Assembly: GCF_902460355.1 (NCBI RefSeq) | Contig: NZ_CABPTO010000002.1 | Span: 186,001 to 250,000, forward strand | Direction of reading: 5' to 3' | Origin: Streptococcus sp. Marseille-P6264 | GTDB taxonomy: Bacteria > Bacillota > Bacilli > Lactobacillales > Streptococcaceae | Length of the DNA: 64,000 nt | Shown here: piece after piece, positions 1 to 9,084 of the stretch | Numbering within the stretch: position 1 is the stretch's first letter | How the letters are laid out: each line of letters opens with the position of its first letter | Program-made: the position numbers and the translations under genes | Notes under the pieces: model-generated | Database searches by the model: none | The model's input: the letters and a program-made list of their open reading frames with translations, nothing else | Told to the model about the DNA's origin: nothing

Positions 1-2
1 AG

Positions 3-824
3 AAAGAGTTTGGTACCAAGACTGAGCTGAAAAACCTTAACTCTTTCAACTTTGTCCGTAAGGGTCTGGCATTTGAGGAAAAACGCCAAGCAGAAATCCT
101 ACGTAGTGGCGGTCAAATCCGTCAGGAAACCCGTCGTTATGATGAAGCGACTGGCGAAACTCTGCTCATGCGGGTGAAGGAAGGTTCGGCTGACTATCGT
201 TACTTCCCAGAGCCTGATCTGCCTATCTTTGAGATCGAAGATGCTTGGATTGAGCAAGTGCGCAGTAGCCTGCCAGCCTTTCCAAAAGAGCGCCGTGCCA
301 AGTATGTGGGCGACTACGGTCTGTCTGACTACGATGCCAAGCAGCTGACAGCTACGAAGGCTGTGTCAGATTTCTTTGAAGCAGCTGTTGCGGCAGGTGG
401 CGATGCTAAATCTGTCTCTAACTGGCTCCAAGGAGAAGTAGCTCAATACCTCAATGCCGAAAGCAAGACCATCTCTGAGATTGAGTTGACACCTGAGAAC
501 CTGACTGAGATGATTGCCCTGATTGCAGATGGCACGATTTCTTCTAAGATTGCTAAGAAGGTCTTTGTCCATCTGGCCAAAAATGGCGGTTCTGCAAAGG
601 AATATGTACAAAAAACAGGCCTGATTCAAATCTCAGACCCTGCTCAACTTCTTCCTATTATCCAGCAAGTCTTTGCGGATAATGAAAAAGCCATCAATGA
701 CTATAAGGGCGGCAACAAGAATGCGGCCAAGTCCTTGATCGGTCAATTGATGAAGGCTACCAAGGGTCAAGCCAACCCACAAGTAGCACAAAAATTGCTC
801 AATGAAGAGTTGGAAAAACTTTAG
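3..824 (+). CDS. gatB: Asp/Glu-tRNA amidotransferase subunit B, C-terminal part
   Basis: GatB is the kinase/scaffold subunit of GatCAB, which converts Glu-tRNAGln (and Asp-tRNAAsn) to the amidated form in the cytoplasm. The frame is open from base 3; the 5' end lies outside the window. The visible part contains the family stretches [13 protein letters not shown] and [13 protein letters not shown] near the end of the catalytic cradle, followed by the helical and YqeY-like tail that ends in a Lys-rich tRNA-binding segment. It is followed at once by a terminator, so it ends its operon. Confidence 0.95.
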   Translation, partial: KEFGTKTELKNLNSFNFVRKGLAFEEKRQAEILRSGGQIRQETRRYDEATGETLLMRVKEGSADYRYFPEPDLPIFEIEDAWIEQVRSSLPAFPKERRAKYVGDYGLSDYDAKQLTATKAVSDFFEAAVAAGGDAKSVSNWLQGEVAQYLNAESKTISEIELTPENLTEMIALIADGTISSKIAKKVFVHLAKNGGSAKEYVQKTGLIQISDPAQLLPIIQQVFADNEKAINDYKGGNKNAAKSLIGQLMKATKGQANPQVAQKLLNEELEKL

Positions 825-834
825 AAATAAGTGG

Positions 835-860
835 AAAACCAGTCGTGAGGCTGGTTTTTA
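835..860 (+). terminator. Rho-independent terminator after gatB
   Basis: An AACCAG/CTGGTT stem around a 7-base loop is followed by a T-rich run, 10 bases after the gatB stop codon. Confidence 0.7.
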
Positions 861-914
861 CCTTTTATTTGAATGGAACTTATGGTAAAATAGGTAAAAA
901 ATAAAGGAGTCCTT

Positions 915-1271
915 ATGTCAGAAATTAAAGTAAAACGTGGAACAGGTTTTGTAGGGATTATTGGGAATTTTCCAATTTTAATCAATGGTCAAAAGGTTGG
1001 TACAATCCAGAATGGTGACGAGGCTGTCTTTCCTATTGAGGGAGAAGAAGCTGTTGTTCGTGTAGGAGCTGCTCCTATGAGAACCAAGCCAGTGACAGTT
1101 AAAGCAGGGCAAACCTTGTTGGTTGAAACGAATTTTACGAATTTTTCTAGTTGTCTAGGACTTTTGTTGCTCGGCCTGTTCTTTGGTGGCCTAGTGCGTG
1201 CAATTTTATTGCTTCTTGCTATGGCTTTAATGTTTCTTCTGCCTTTTTACTCAGCTAGGATTGAAGAATAA
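915..1271 (+). CDS. Small membrane protein, unknown function (paralogue of next gene)
   Basis: 118 aa. Residues 1-75 are a soluble, beta-rich region (VKRGTGFVGIIGNFPILING, then acidic and Val-rich). Residues 76-112 are strongly hydrophobic with two adjoining Leu-rich stretches (LGLLLLGLFFGGLVRAILLLLAMALMFLL split by one Arg), so a membrane hairpin is likely. AAAGGAG lies 8 bases before the ATG. The gene after it encodes a clearly related protein, so this is a tandem duplication. I do not recognise the function. Confidence 0.75.
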   Translation: MSEIKVKRGTGFVGIIGNFPILINGQKVGTIQNGDEAVFPIEGEEAVVRVGAAPMRTKPVTVKAGQTLLVETNFTNFSSCLGLLLLGLFFGGLVRAILLLLAMALMFLLPFYSARIEE

Positions 1272-1319
1272 ACTTAGAAGTTTTGGTTGATAGGCTGGAT
1301 TGAAATAAGGGAGTTTTTG

Positions 1320-1613
1320 ATGTCAAAATTTACAATTACGCGTTCTACGGGTATGGTTGGAATAGCTCAAAATATTGCAGTATATCTAAATGGCGAACTT
1401 GTGGATAAACTTACGAATGATGAAAGTAAAACGCTGACTTTTGAGGGAGACAGTGTTAAACTACAGGTTGGACAAAGTTTTATGAAATCGCATAAGATTC
1501 AGGTAAAAGATGGCAGAAGGTACTTGTCACAGCTTCTGGAATGCGAGCTATGCTAGGAGTTGTTGGCTTGATCTTAGGCTTGCCTTATTTACTTCTTGAG
1601 ATAGAAGCTTAGC
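1320..1613 (+). pseudogene. Frameshifted paralogue of the preceding small membrane protein
   Basis: The ATG at 1320 follows GGGAG and opens a frame (MSKFTITRSTGMVGIAQN) that parallels the upstream protein: TGxVGI, then a short beta region, then VKDG. The frame stops at 1556, before any membrane segment. Restoring one base near 1513 gives KVLVTASGMRAMLGVVGLIL and a hydrophobic tail that ends at the TAG at 1611-1613, matching the paralogue's layout. A one-base deletion, genuine or a sequencing error, is the simplest reading. The upstream ATG at 1287 lacks a ribosome site. Confidence 0.65.
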
Positions 1614-1637
1614 CGTCTTTGAGCTGTGTCGAATCAT

Positions 1638-1817
1638 AAAGAGGCTGGGACAAAAGTCCTAGCCTCTCAATTGTCTTTGGATTGTCGAGCAAGACGCAGT
1701 GGTTGAGTGGGCTCTACTACGCTGATTTCATCAGCTTTTACAGCCCTACTCAACTGTGCGGAGGTGGGACGACGAAATCGAATTCTAATGAATTACCGAT
1801 TTCTGTCCCACACTCTT
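1638..1817 (+). repeat. ~180-bp intergenic MITE-like repeat, copy 1
   Basis: Copy 1 of four in this window (others at 15847, 18641 and 21960). The ends form an imperfect inverted repeat, AAAGAGgcTGGGACA against TGTCCCAcacTCTT. The left end also folds as a GAGGCTGGGAC/GTCCTAGCCTC hairpin followed by a T-containing stretch, so it may stop transcription. It encodes no protein of its own. Confidence 0.85.
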
Positions 1818-1829
1818 CTTTATGGTTTA

Positions 1830-1838
1830 TGTTATAAT
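1830..1838 (+). promoter_or_regulatory. Extended -10 promoter of the DMT exporter gene
   Basis: TGTTATAAT (TGn-TATAAT) stands 29 bases before the chosen start and just outside repeat copy 1. It overlaps a possible upstream ATG at 1822, which argues for the start at 1867. Confidence 0.65.
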
Positions 1839-1866
1839 GATCGAAGCTAAAAGAAAGAGGTTGGGG

Positions 1867-2778
1867 ATGTCAAAAGTTTTAAGGGGGACCCTTTATACCT
1901 TGGCTGCGGGGATTGCTTGGGGCTTATCGGGAACAAGTGGTCAATATCTGATGGAGCATGGTTTTTCGGCACTGAGCTTGACCAATGTGCGCTTGTTGCT
2001 AGCGGGTTTGGTCCTGATGATGTTGGCTTATGCGACAAATAAAGACTCTTTTAAAGAGATTTGGAAAGATAAGAGCTCTCTGCTACACATTTTAATTTTT
2101 GCAGTTCTAGGCTTATTCATCAATCAATATGCATATTTAGCGGCCATCCATGAGACAAATGCAGGTACGGCAACGGTTTTACAGTATCTCTGTCCTGTTG
2201 GTGTTTTGGCATACACTTGTATCAAAGACAGAGTAGCACCGACTGTGGTTCAAATTTGTTCAATGATTCTAGCCATAGGTGGGACCTTTCTGATTGCGAC
2301 CCACGGTCAGGTCAATCAGCTCTCGATGACGCCAAAAGGCTTATGTTTAGGGATTTTCTCAGCCTTTACATACGCGCTATATATTCTTTTGCCGATTGAG
2401 CTCATTAAAAAGTGGGGAAGCATGCTGGTTATCGGGCTTGGCATGACCATTGCAGGTATCTTGCTCCTTCCTTTCAGCGGTATTTTCCAGCATCAGTGGC
2501 TATTCCGTTTGGATATCCTTCTAGCCCTGGTCGGCATCATTGTCATCGGAACAATCTTTGCTTACACCGTCTTTTTGAAGGGAACAAGCTTGGTTGGCCC
2601 TGTCAAATCTAGCCTCCTAGCCTCGATTGAGCCAATTTCAGCGGTCTTTTTTGCCTTTGTCATTATGAATGAACGCTTTTATCTGCTTGATTTTGTAGGT
2701 ATGGGCATGATTTTGCTAGCTGTCCTGTTGATATCTGTCAAGGACTTGATCTTGGAAAAGAAAAAAGGTTTATTATAA
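1867..2778 (+). CDS. EamA/DMT-superfamily transporter
   Basis: 303 aa from the ATG at 1867, chosen because AAGAGGTTGGGG precedes it and because the in-frame ATG at 1822 falls on the promoter. There are ten predicted membrane helices in two EamA repeats; the second repeat carries the family ending LLASIEPISAVFFAFVIMNE. The start LRGTLYTLAAGIAWGLSGT is typical of inner-membrane drug/metabolite exporters. The substrate cannot be read from the sequence. The gene is monocistronic and converges on the aspartate kinase gene through a shared terminator. Confidence 0.85.
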   Translation: MSKVLRGTLYTLAAGIAWGLSGTSGQYLMEHGFSALSLTNVRLLLAGLVLMMLAYATNKDSFKEIWKDKSSLLHILIFAVLGLFINQYAYLAAIHETNAGTATVLQYLCPVGVLAYTCIKDRVAPTVVQICSMILAIGGTFLIATHGQVNQLSMTPKGLCLGIFSAFTYALYILLPIELIKKWGSMLVIGLGMTIAGILLLPFSGIFQHQWLFRLDILLALVGIIVIGTIFAYTVFLKGTSLVGPVKSSLLASIEPISAVFFAFVIMNERFYLLDFVGMGMILLAVLLISVKDLILEKKKGLL

Positions 2779-2794
2779 GCAAGAAAGAATAAGG

Positions 2795-2827
2795 AAAGAC
2801 CTGGCTCCATATAGAGCTAGGTCTTTG
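2795..2827. terminator. Bidirectional terminator
   Basis: AAAGACCTGGCTC and GAGCTAGGTCTTT form a stem around CATATA between the convergent exporter and aspartate kinase genes, with A/T runs on both sides. Confidence 0.8.
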
Positions 2828-2844
2828 TTGTTTACTTATTCGGT

Positions 2845-4212
2845 TTATTCATCGCTTTCTGAGCTGCCAAAGAATGCTTTATACAAAGCACGGATGGCTT
2901 CTTTTTCTTGGTTCTTATTGACAACAAACATGATAGAAACTTCACTGGAACCTTGTGACATCATTTGGATATTGATTTTGTTGTCAGAAAGAGCTCTAGT
3001 CGCAGTAGCAGTCACCCCGATATGACTTTTCATTTTTTCGCCGACAATCATGATGATAGAGAGGTCATGCTCAATCTCAGCGTAGTCTACTTCTGCCTTT
3101 TGTACAAGCTGGCGTAGAATCTCTTCTTCTTTAATTGGAGTTAATTCACGTTCACGAAGAATGATGGAAAGATCATCAATTCCTGTTGGCATATGCTCCC
3201 AACCGATATTTAGATCTTCCAAAATCTGAAGCGCCTTTCGGCCAAATCCAACTTCTCGGTTCATGAGATACTTGGACATGTTAATGCTTACGAAGCCAGA
3301 GTCACCAGCGATTCCTACAACAGGAGGATGATCTTCGCTATGTTTATGGACAATGCGCGTACCAGGGTGTTCTGGATTATTGGTATTTTTGATAACGAGT
3401 GGAATTTTTCCGCGATAGGCTGGAAGCAGGGCTTCATCGTGAAGAACCGTAAAGCCTGCATAGGCTAATTCCCGCATTTCGCGATAAGTAAGCTCAGCAA
3501 TGGAGCGTGGCTTGTGAATAATCCCAGGGTGAGCAGCAAAGATGCCGTCCACATCAGTGAAGTTTTCATAGACGTCAGCTTTGACACCAGCTGCAATAAT
3601 TGATCCTGTAATATCTGAGCCACCACGAGAAAAAGTACAGATTTGTCCATCTTGAGTGACACCGAAGAAGCCAGGGATGACAAGGACTTCATCGGAATGG
3701 ATTAGTTCTTCTAATTTATCATAGCTTGAAGGAAGGATTCGAGCATTTCCTGGTTCGCTTGAAACCACTAGTCCAGCTTCTCTAGGATGGACGTAGCGAG
3801 CCGGAATGCTATTGTGGTTAAAGTAAGCTGCTATGAGCTTAGCATTGTTGTTTTCACCAGCTGCTAGGAAAGTATCGTAAAGAAATTCATTATTTTCAAT
3901 TGGCAGAGTAGCTAGGGAGATGATGCTCTTAGAGATTTTTTCAATAATTGCAGATTTCAGGCCTAGCTCAGAGACCATATCGGAGTAGCGTTTAATAATC
4001 CAATTTTGCTCCTTGGAGACATCATTTCCTGCAATGTACTGGCGATAATACTTAATCAAAGCATCAGTGACCTTTGTATCCTGGTCATCTCTTTTTCCTG
4101 GTGCAGAAACGACAACGAAGCGACGCTCGGCATCAGATTTTACAATATGTAAGACTTTTTCTAATTGTGAAGCAGAAGCGAGTGAACTTCCGCCAAATTT
4201 TACAACTTTCAT
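2845..4212 (-). CDS. lysC: Aspartate kinase
   Basis: 455 aa. It phosphorylates aspartate in the first step of lysine, threonine and methionine synthesis. The N-terminal kinase signature KVVKFGGSSLA is at residues 2-12, SRGGSDITGSIIA forms the substrate loop, and the C-terminus carries paired ACT regulatory domains (SDNKINIQMMSQGSSEVSIMF). The start at 4212 places KFGGSS at the N-terminus and has GGAG just upstream; the longer in-frame start at 4284 adds residues foreign to the family. Allosteric feedback by lysine or threonine is expected from the ACT domains, but the effector is not evident. Confidence 0.93.
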   Translation of the reverse strand: MKVVKFGGSSLASASQLEKVLHIVKSDAERRFVVVSAPGKRDDQDTKVTDALIKYYRQYIAGNDVSKEQNWIIKRYSDMVSELGLKSAIIEKISKSIISLATLPIENNEFLYDTFLAAGENNNAKLIAAYFNHNSIPARYVHPREAGLVVSSEPGNARILPSSYDKLEELIHSDEVLVIPGFFGVTQDGQICTFSRGGSDITGSIIAAGVKADVYENFTDVDGIFAAHPGIIHKPRSIAELTYREMRELAYAGFTVLHDEALLPAYRGKIPLVIKNTNNPEHPGTRIVHKHSEDHPPVVGIAGDSGFVSINMSKYLMNREVGFGRKALQILEDLNIGWEHMPTGIDDLSIILRERELTPIKEEEILRQLVQKAEVDYAEIEHDLSIIMIVGEKMKSHIGVTATATRALSDNKINIQMMSQGSSEVSIMFVVNKNQEKEAIRALYKAFFGSSESDE

Positions 4213-4387
4213 AGAAACTCCTAAACACGATTTAGGAAAAATTATAACAAAATTCTGAAAATTTTGCAAATCTATCAGAAGCACTGCTTTATGTAAATTT
4301 GTTGCAAAAATAAGTAAAAAGCGAATATGAAATCAAATTTTCTAGTTTTTGTTTTCTTTCTTACATCTTTTATGCTAGAATAAATAT

Positions 4388-4404
4388 AATTTGATTATCA
4401 AATT
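4388..4404. promoter_or_regulatory. FabT operator upstream of fabM
   Basis: AATTTGATTATCAAATT is a near-perfect palindrome and matches the streptococcal FabT box (TTTGAntnTCAAA). It lies about 55 bases before fabM. Confidence 0.75.
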
Positions 4405-4457
4405 ATTTAATTATAAAAGAAAACGACTGTAAGTACCCAGTCTGGAATGGAGTTAGA

Positions 4458-5249
4458 ATGACTTTTAATGGTATTCTTTATAAGGTAGTTGATGAAGTGG
4501 CAACTATTACCTTCAATCGTCCTGAAGTTTCAAATGGTTTCAATATTCCCATGTGTGAGGAGATTTTAGAAGCGATTGAGCTGGCCGCAAATGATGAGGC
4601 AGTGAAGTTTTTAGTGATCAATGCCAATGGGAAGGTCTTTTCTGTCGGTGGCGACCTAGCTGAGATGCAAAGAGCTGTCAGTGCTGACGATATTCAATCC
4701 TTGGTAAAAATTGCAGAGCTGGTCAATGACATTTCTTTTGCCATGAAACGGCTACCCAAGCCAGTTATTATGAGTGTGGATGGCCCTGTTGCTGGTGCAG
4801 CTGCCAATATGGTCGTGGCTGCAGATTTCTGCATTGCGACGGAAAAATCTCGATTCATTCAAGCTTTTGTGGGAGTGGGGCTAGCGCCAGATGCTGGTGG
4901 ATTGTATTTACTAACTCGGGCAATTGGTGTGACTCGGGCAACCCATTTGGTTATGACTGGAGAGGCCCTGACTGCAGAGAAGGCTCTGGATTATGGTTTG
5001 CTCTATAAGGTTTGTGAAGCAGAAAAACTGGAAAAAACAACGGAACAGTTGCTGAAAAAGCTAAAACGTGGCTCGCTGAATTCTTACAGAGCCATGAAAG
5101 AAATGGTCTGGAAGAGTCTCTTCAGCGGTTGGAAAGAGTATGCAGAGCTGGAGTTGGCTTTGCAGAAATCCCTGGCTTTCACTGAGGACTTCAAAGAAGG
5201 TGTCCAAGCTTATACTGAGAAGCGGCGTCCACAATTTACAGGTAAGTAA
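4458..5249 (+). CDS. fabM: trans-2/cis-3-decenoyl-ACP isomerase (enoyl-CoA hydratase fold)
   Basis: 263 aa crotonase-fold protein. In streptococci FabM isomerises trans-2-decenoyl-ACP to cis-3, committing carbon to unsaturated fatty acids. The oxyanion-hole segments [13 protein letters not shown] (about residues 57-69) and [19 protein letters not shown] (about 113-131) are visible. The first position in the fab locus ahead of the fabT regulator is diagnostic: generic enoyl-CoA hydratases belong to beta-oxidation, which streptococci lack. A FabT operator precedes the gene. Confidence 0.9.
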   Translation: MTFNGILYKVVDEVATITFNRPEVSNGFNIPMCEEILEAIELAANDEAVKFLVINANGKVFSVGGDLAEMQRAVSADDIQSLVKIAELVNDISFAMKRLPKPVIMSVDGPVAGAAANMVVAADFCIATEKSRFIQAFVGVGLAPDAGGLYLLTRAIGVTRATHLVMTGEALTAEKALDYGLLYKVCEAEKLEKTTEQLLKKLKRGSLNSYRAMKEMVWKSLFSGWKEYAELELALQKSLAFTEDFKEGVQAYTEKRRPQFTGK

Positions 5250-5329
5250 GGATTTTGCAGGATAAGAAAATTGTTTGAAAATCAAATAAATTTTCAAAAA
5301 GACTTGCAAAATATTTTGAGATCTGATAA

Positions 5330-5346
5330 AATTTGATTGTCAAAGT
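5330..5346. promoter_or_regulatory. FabT operator upstream of fabT
   Basis: AATTTGATTGTCAAAGT is a second FabT-type palindrome, 22 bases before the TTG start of fabT. A weaker half-match (TTTGAAAATCAAAT) lies at about 5274-5287. The position fits autoregulation. Confidence 0.75.
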
Positions 5347-5367
5347 ATTTATGAAGGAGGTGTTGGT

Positions 5368-5802
5368 TTGAATTATCAATTAGTCAATGATTATTTAACA
5401 TCCATTTTTAATAATGTTTTGGTTATTGAAGAGTCCAGCCTCCGAGGCAGTCAATTTAAAGACGTCTCCATTAAAGAAATGCACACTATTGATGTTATTG
5501 GTAGCATGCCTAATGCGACTCCAAGCGATATTTCAAAGGAATTGTTAGTCACTTTGGGGACTGTCACAACTAGCTTGAATAATTTGGAGCGTAAAGGGTA
5601 TATCGAGCGCCGTCGTTCATCCATTGACCGTCGCGTGGTTCATCTGAGCTTGACTAAGAAAGGGAGGCTCTTGTATCGCCTTCATAAACGATTCCACAAT
5701 CGCATGGTCATGCAAGTAGTGGAAGGAATGTCCTCAGAAGAAAAAAATGCAATGCAAAAAGGTTTGCAGAACTTGTATAATTTTTTAGAGGAGTTGAAAT
5801 AA
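5368..5802 (+). CDS. fabT: FabT, MarR-family regulator of fatty-acid synthesis
   Basis: 144 aa beginning at TTG, supported by GAAGGAGGTG upstream. A winged helix-turn-helix spans about residues 45-100 ([20 protein letters not shown], then wing [15 protein letters not shown]). FabT represses the fab genes with long-chain acyl-ACP as co-repressor, damping synthesis when exogenous fatty acid is available. Its stop overlaps the fabH start (TAATG), giving translational coupling. Confidence 0.92.
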   Translation: MNYQLVNDYLTSIFNNVLVIEESSLRGSQFKDVSIKEMHTIDVIGSMPNATPSDISKELLVTLGTVTTSLNNLERKGYIERRRSSIDRRVVHLSLTKKGRLLYRLHKRFHNRMVMQVVEGMSSEEKNAMQKGLQNLYNFLEELK

Positions 5803-6776
5803 TGAACTATGCAAGAATTACTCAAGTAGCTCATTATGCTCCAGAGCAGATTGTCACAAATGATGATCTGGCTAAGATGATGGATACAAGTGATGAATGG
5901 ATCTCAAGTCGAACAGGTATCAAACAACGACATTTATCTCGGACTGAGTCAACAAGTGATTTAGCTACAAAGGTTGCTGAGCAATTGCTAGAAAAGGCTC
6001 AGCTGTCTGCTGATCAGCTTGATTTTATCATTGTTGCGACGATCACTCCGGATTCTATGATGCCGTCAACTGCAGCTAGAGTGCAGGCTAATATTGGAGC
6101 TGCCAAGGCTTTTGCTTTTGACTTGACGGCAGCTTGCAGTGGCTTTATTTTTGCCTTATCAACTGGAGAAAAGTTCATTTCCTCTGGTCGCTATCAAAGA
6201 GGTTTGGTCATCGGTAGCGAAACGCTTTCGAAGGTCGTTGATTGGTCGGATCGTGCGACATCAGTCTTATTTGGTGATGGGGCTGGGGGAGTCTTGCTTG
6301 AAGCGGCAGAAAAGCAGCATTTTTGGGCTGAAAGTCAGTTTACTGATGGTTTGAGAGGTCAGAGCTTGACTTGTGGTGGACTTGGTTTGTCCTCTCCCTT
6401 TTCGGAAAAGCAAGCTGATGACCGCTATTTGAAAATGGAAGGTCGCGCAATCTTTGACTTTGCTATTCGCGATGTAGCTAATTCTATCAAAAACACCATT
6501 GAAGAGAGTCCGTTTTCAGTGGAGGAGCTTGACTGTCTGCTCTTGCATCAGGCCAATATCCGAATTTTAGAAAAAATGGCTAAGAAGCTCGGAGTTTCTA
6601 GGGAAAAACTGCCTGCCAATATGATGGAGTATGGCAATACTAGTGCAGCCAGTATCCCGATTTTATTATCTGAGTGTGTTCAACAGGACTTGATTAAGTT
6701 GAACGGAGACCAGACAGTTTTGTTGTCAGGTTTCGGTGGAGGTTTGACATGGGGCACGCTTATTGTTACAATTTAG
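5802..6776 (+). CDS. fabH: Beta-ketoacyl-ACP synthase III
   Basis: 324 aa. It starts type II fatty-acid synthesis by condensing acetyl-CoA with malonyl-ACP. The Cys-His-Asn triad is visible: Cys112 (TAACSGF), His249 ([10 protein letters not shown]) and Asn279 (YGNTSAAS). The C-terminal GFGGGLTWG loop is present. Length and start are normal for the family. Confidence 0.96.
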   Translation: MNYARITQVAHYAPEQIVTNDDLAKMMDTSDEWISSRTGIKQRHLSRTESTSDLATKVAEQLLEKAQLSADQLDFIIVATITPDSMMPSTAARVQANIGAAKAFAFDLTAACSGFIFALSTGEKFISSGRYQRGLVIGSETLSKVVDWSDRATSVLFGDGAGGVLLEAAEKQHFWAESQFTDGLRGQSLTCGGLGLSSPFSEKQADDRYLKMEGRAIFDFAIRDVANSIKNTIEESPFSVEELDCLLLHQANIRILEKMAKKLGVSREKLPANMMEYGNTSAASIPILLSECVQQDLIKLNGDQTVLLSGFGGGLTWGTLIVTI

Positions 6777-6830
6777 TTAATCATGTGGAAACACATAGAT
6801 AAAAATATATATTTTTAAAGGAGTCTATCC

Positions 6831-7055
6831 ATGGCAGTATTTGAAAAAGTACAAGAAATTATCGTTGAAGAACTTGGTAAAGAGCCATCAGAAGTTACAC
6901 TTGAGTCAACTTTCGATGATCTTGAAGCAGATTCATTGGATTTGTTCCAAGTAATCTCAGAAATCGAAGATGCATTTGACATCCAAATCGAAACTGAAGA
7001 AGGCTTGAAAACAGTTGGTGACTTGGTTGCTTACGTAGAAGAAAAAACAAAATAA
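6831..7055 (+). CDS. acpP: Acyl carrier protein
   Basis: 74 aa, highly acidic. The DSL phosphopantetheine site is at residues 34-36 (attachment Ser35), in [23 protein letters not shown] lies before the ATG. It carries the growing acyl chain between the Fab enzymes. It is slightly detached from fabH (54 bases) and followed by a stem-loop, so its level may be set separately. Confidence 0.95.
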   Translation: MAVFEKVQEIIVEELGKEPSEVTLESTFDDLEADSLDLFQVISEIEDAFDIQIETEEGLKTVGDLVAYVEEKTK

Positions 7056-7064
7056 TAAAGATTT

Positions 7065-7090
7065 GAGAGTATCGCAAGATATTCTCTCTT
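7065..7090 (+). terminator. Partial terminator/attenuator between acpP and fabK
   Basis: GAGAGTATC and GATATTCTC pair (one G-U) around GCAA, followed by TCTTGTTT. It is weaker than a full terminator and lies just before the fabK FabT site. Confidence 0.5.
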
Positions 7091-7101
7091 GTTTAGGTAA
7101 T

Positions 7102-7118
7102 AGTTTGACTGTCAAAGT
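7102..7118. promoter_or_regulatory. FabT operator upstream of fabK
   Basis: AGTTTGACTGTCAAAGT is a palindrome with perfect TTTGAC/GTCAAA arms, 67 bases before fabK. A FabT site at this place is known in pneumococcus. Confidence 0.78.
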
Positions 7119-7184
7119 AAAAAGTCTGCTATCTAGCAGCTTTAGCTCAAGCTATTACTTAAGCAATGATTAGAGGAAGGTATT

Positions 7185-8159
7185 ATGCAAACACGAATTA
7201 CAGAATTATTAGATATTAAATACCCTATTTTCCAAGGTGGTATGGCCTGGGTCGCAGATGGTGACTTGGCTGGTGCGGTTTCAAAGGCTGGTGGTCTTGG
7301 GATCATTGGTGGTGGAAATGCGCCTAAGGAAGTGGTGAAAGCCAATATTGACAAGATTAAGTCTTTGACGGATCGTCCTTTCGGTGTCAATATCATGCTT
7401 TTGTCGCCTTTTGTAGATGACATCGTGGACCTCGTCATTGAAGAGGGGGTAAAAGTGGTAACGACTGGTGCCGGCAATCCAAGTAAGTACATGGCTCGTT
7501 TCCACGAAGCAGGTATTACTGTGATTCCTGTTGTACCAAGTGTGGCTCTGGCTAAACGGATGGAAAAAATCGGAGCGGATGCCGTCATTGCTGAAGGGAT
7601 GGAAGCCGGTGGTCACATCGGTAAGTTAACGACCATGACCTTGGTTCGTCAGGTTGTAGAAGCAGTCAGCATTCCAGTTATTGCAGCTGGTGGTATTGCG
7701 GATGGCTCTGGTGCTGCAGCTGGCTTCATGTTGGGGGCAGAGGCTGTTCAGGTCGGAACACGCTTCGTCGTGGCTAAGGAATCCAATGCCCACCAAAATT
7801 ATAAAGATATGATCTTGAAGGCTCGTGATATTGATACGACAATCTCTGCTCAGCATTTCGGCCATGCGGTTCGTGCTATCAAGAATAAGCTGACGCGTGA
7901 CTTCGAAAAGGCAGAAAAAGAGGCCTTCAAGCAAGAAACTCCAGACTTGACTGTTTTTGAAAATCTAGGTGCTGGTGCCTTGGCCAATGCAGTTGTCCGT
8001 GGCGATGTGGAAAATGGTTCCGTCATGTCTGGTCAGATTGCCGGCTTGGTCAGCAAGGAAGAAACGGTCGAAGAAATCCTTAAGGATCTTTACTATGGCG
8101 CTGCTGAAAAGATTCAGCAAGAAGCAAAACGTTGGGCAGGAGTTACTAGAAATGACTAA
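7185..8159 (+). CDS. fabK: Enoyl-ACP reductase II (FMN-dependent)
   Basis: 324 aa TIM-barrel flavoprotein of the nitronate-monooxygenase fold. It performs the last reduction of each elongation cycle and is insensitive to triclosan. Visible motifs are GGMAWVADGDLAGAVSKAGG, GMEAGGHIG (catalytic His region) and the phosphate-binding AAGGIADGSG and GAEAVQVGTRF. Streptococci have FabK instead of FabI. Its end overlaps fabD by 8 bases. Confidence 0.95.
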   Translation: MQTRITELLDIKYPIFQGGMAWVADGDLAGAVSKAGGLGIIGGGNAPKEVVKANIDKIKSLTDRPFGVNIMLLSPFVDDIVDLVIEEGVKVVTTGAGNPSKYMARFHEAGITVIPVVPSVALAKRMEKIGADAVIAEGMEAGGHIGKLTTMTLVRQVVEAVSIPVIAAGGIADGSGAAAGFMLGAEAVQVGTRFVVAKESNAHQNYKDMILKARDIDTTISAQHFGHAVRAIKNKLTRDFEKAEKEAFKQETPDLTVFENLGAGALANAVVRGDVENGSVMSGQIAGLVSKEETVEEILKDLYYGAAEKIQQEAKRWAGVTRND

Positions 8160-9072
8160 AACAGCCTTTCTCTTTGCCGGTCAGGGAGCCCAATATCTGG
8201 GAATGGCTCGTGACCTCTATGAGCGGTATGATGTGGTCAAGGCGACTTTTGAGGAAGCGAGTCAAGTTCTGGGCTATGATGTTCGGGCATTGATTGACCA
8301 AGATGAAGAAAAACTCAACCAAACTCGCTATACTCAACCAGCAATTTTGACAATTTCTCTTGCTATTTATCGCCTGCTGGGAGAAAAAGGAATCCGTCCT
8401 GATATGGTGGCTGGCCTCTCTCTAGGTGAATACTCTGCCTTGGTAGCTGCTGGCGCGCTGGACTTCAAAACAGCGGTAGCTCTAGTTGCAAAACGTGGAG
8501 CTTTCATGGAGGAAGCAGCTCCTGCTGGTTCTGGAAAGATGGTTGCGGTCCTGAATGCGGATGTGGCTCTTATTGAAGAAGTCTGCCAGACAGCTAGCCA
8601 GCTGGGCGTGGTCTCTCCAGCTAATTACAACACTCCAGGTCAAATCGTCATCGGGGGAGATGTGGCAGCGGTGGATAAGGCGGTGGAATTGCTCAAGGAA
8701 GCAGGTGTGAAACGCTTGATTCCGCTGAATGTTTCTGGTCCTTTCCATACAGCGCTCTTGAAACCAGCCAGTGAAAAATTAGCTCGGGTTTTGGCTGAAA
8801 CGGAATTTGCTGAATTTCAGCTTCCACTAGTGGGAAATACAGAAGCGGATATTATGGAAGCTGGCAGAATTAAGGAATTGCTGACCCGTCAGGTCATGGA
8901 ACCAGTTCGTTTCTATGACAGTATCGCTAAAATGCAGGAAGCTGGTGTGACAGAATTTATCGAGATTGGCCCAGGGAAAGTCCTGTCTGGCTTTATGAAG
9001 AAAATTGATAAATCGGCAATTGTTCATTCTGTTGAAAGTGTAGAGACTTTGACAGCCCTACTGGAAAAATAA
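8152..9072 (+). CDS. fabD: Malonyl-CoA:ACP transacylase
   Basis: 306 aa. It loads malonate from CoA onto ACP. The nucleophile Ser90 lies in GLSLGEYSAL, FAGQGAQYLGM is at the N-terminus, and the catalytic His is in NVSGPFHTALL. The ATG at 8152 places TAFLFAGQG normally and has GGCAGGAG upstream; a longer in-frame start inside fabK (7969) would add unrelated residues and is rejected. Confidence 0.95.
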   Translation: MTKTAFLFAGQGAQYLGMARDLYERYDVVKATFEEASQVLGYDVRALIDQDEEKLNQTRYTQPAILTISLAIYRLLGEKGIRPDMVAGLSLGEYSALVAAGALDFKTAVALVAKRGAFMEEAAPAGSGKMVAVLNADVALIEEVCQTASQLGVVSPANYNTPGQIVIGGDVAAVDKAVELLKEAGVKRLIPLNVSGPFHTALLKPASEKLARVLAETEFAEFQLPLVGNTEADIMEAGRIKELLTRQVMEPVRFYDSIAKMQEAGVTEFIEIGPGKVLSGFMKKIDKSAIVHSVESVETLTALLEK

Positions 9073-9084
9073 TGGGGAATATCA

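Noticed and set aside
7142..7934. Long minus-strand frames opposite fabK
   Set aside because: Codon-composition shadows of fabK; the products are Ser/Pro/Thr-rich with no domain.
7969..8151. N-terminal extension of fabD
   Set aside because: It would lie within fabK in another frame and add 61 residues not found in FabD; the start at 8152 has a ribosome site.
8146..8337. Minus-strand frame opposite fabD
   Set aside because: It lies wholly within well-supported fabK/fabD coding sequence, with no ribosome site or family features.
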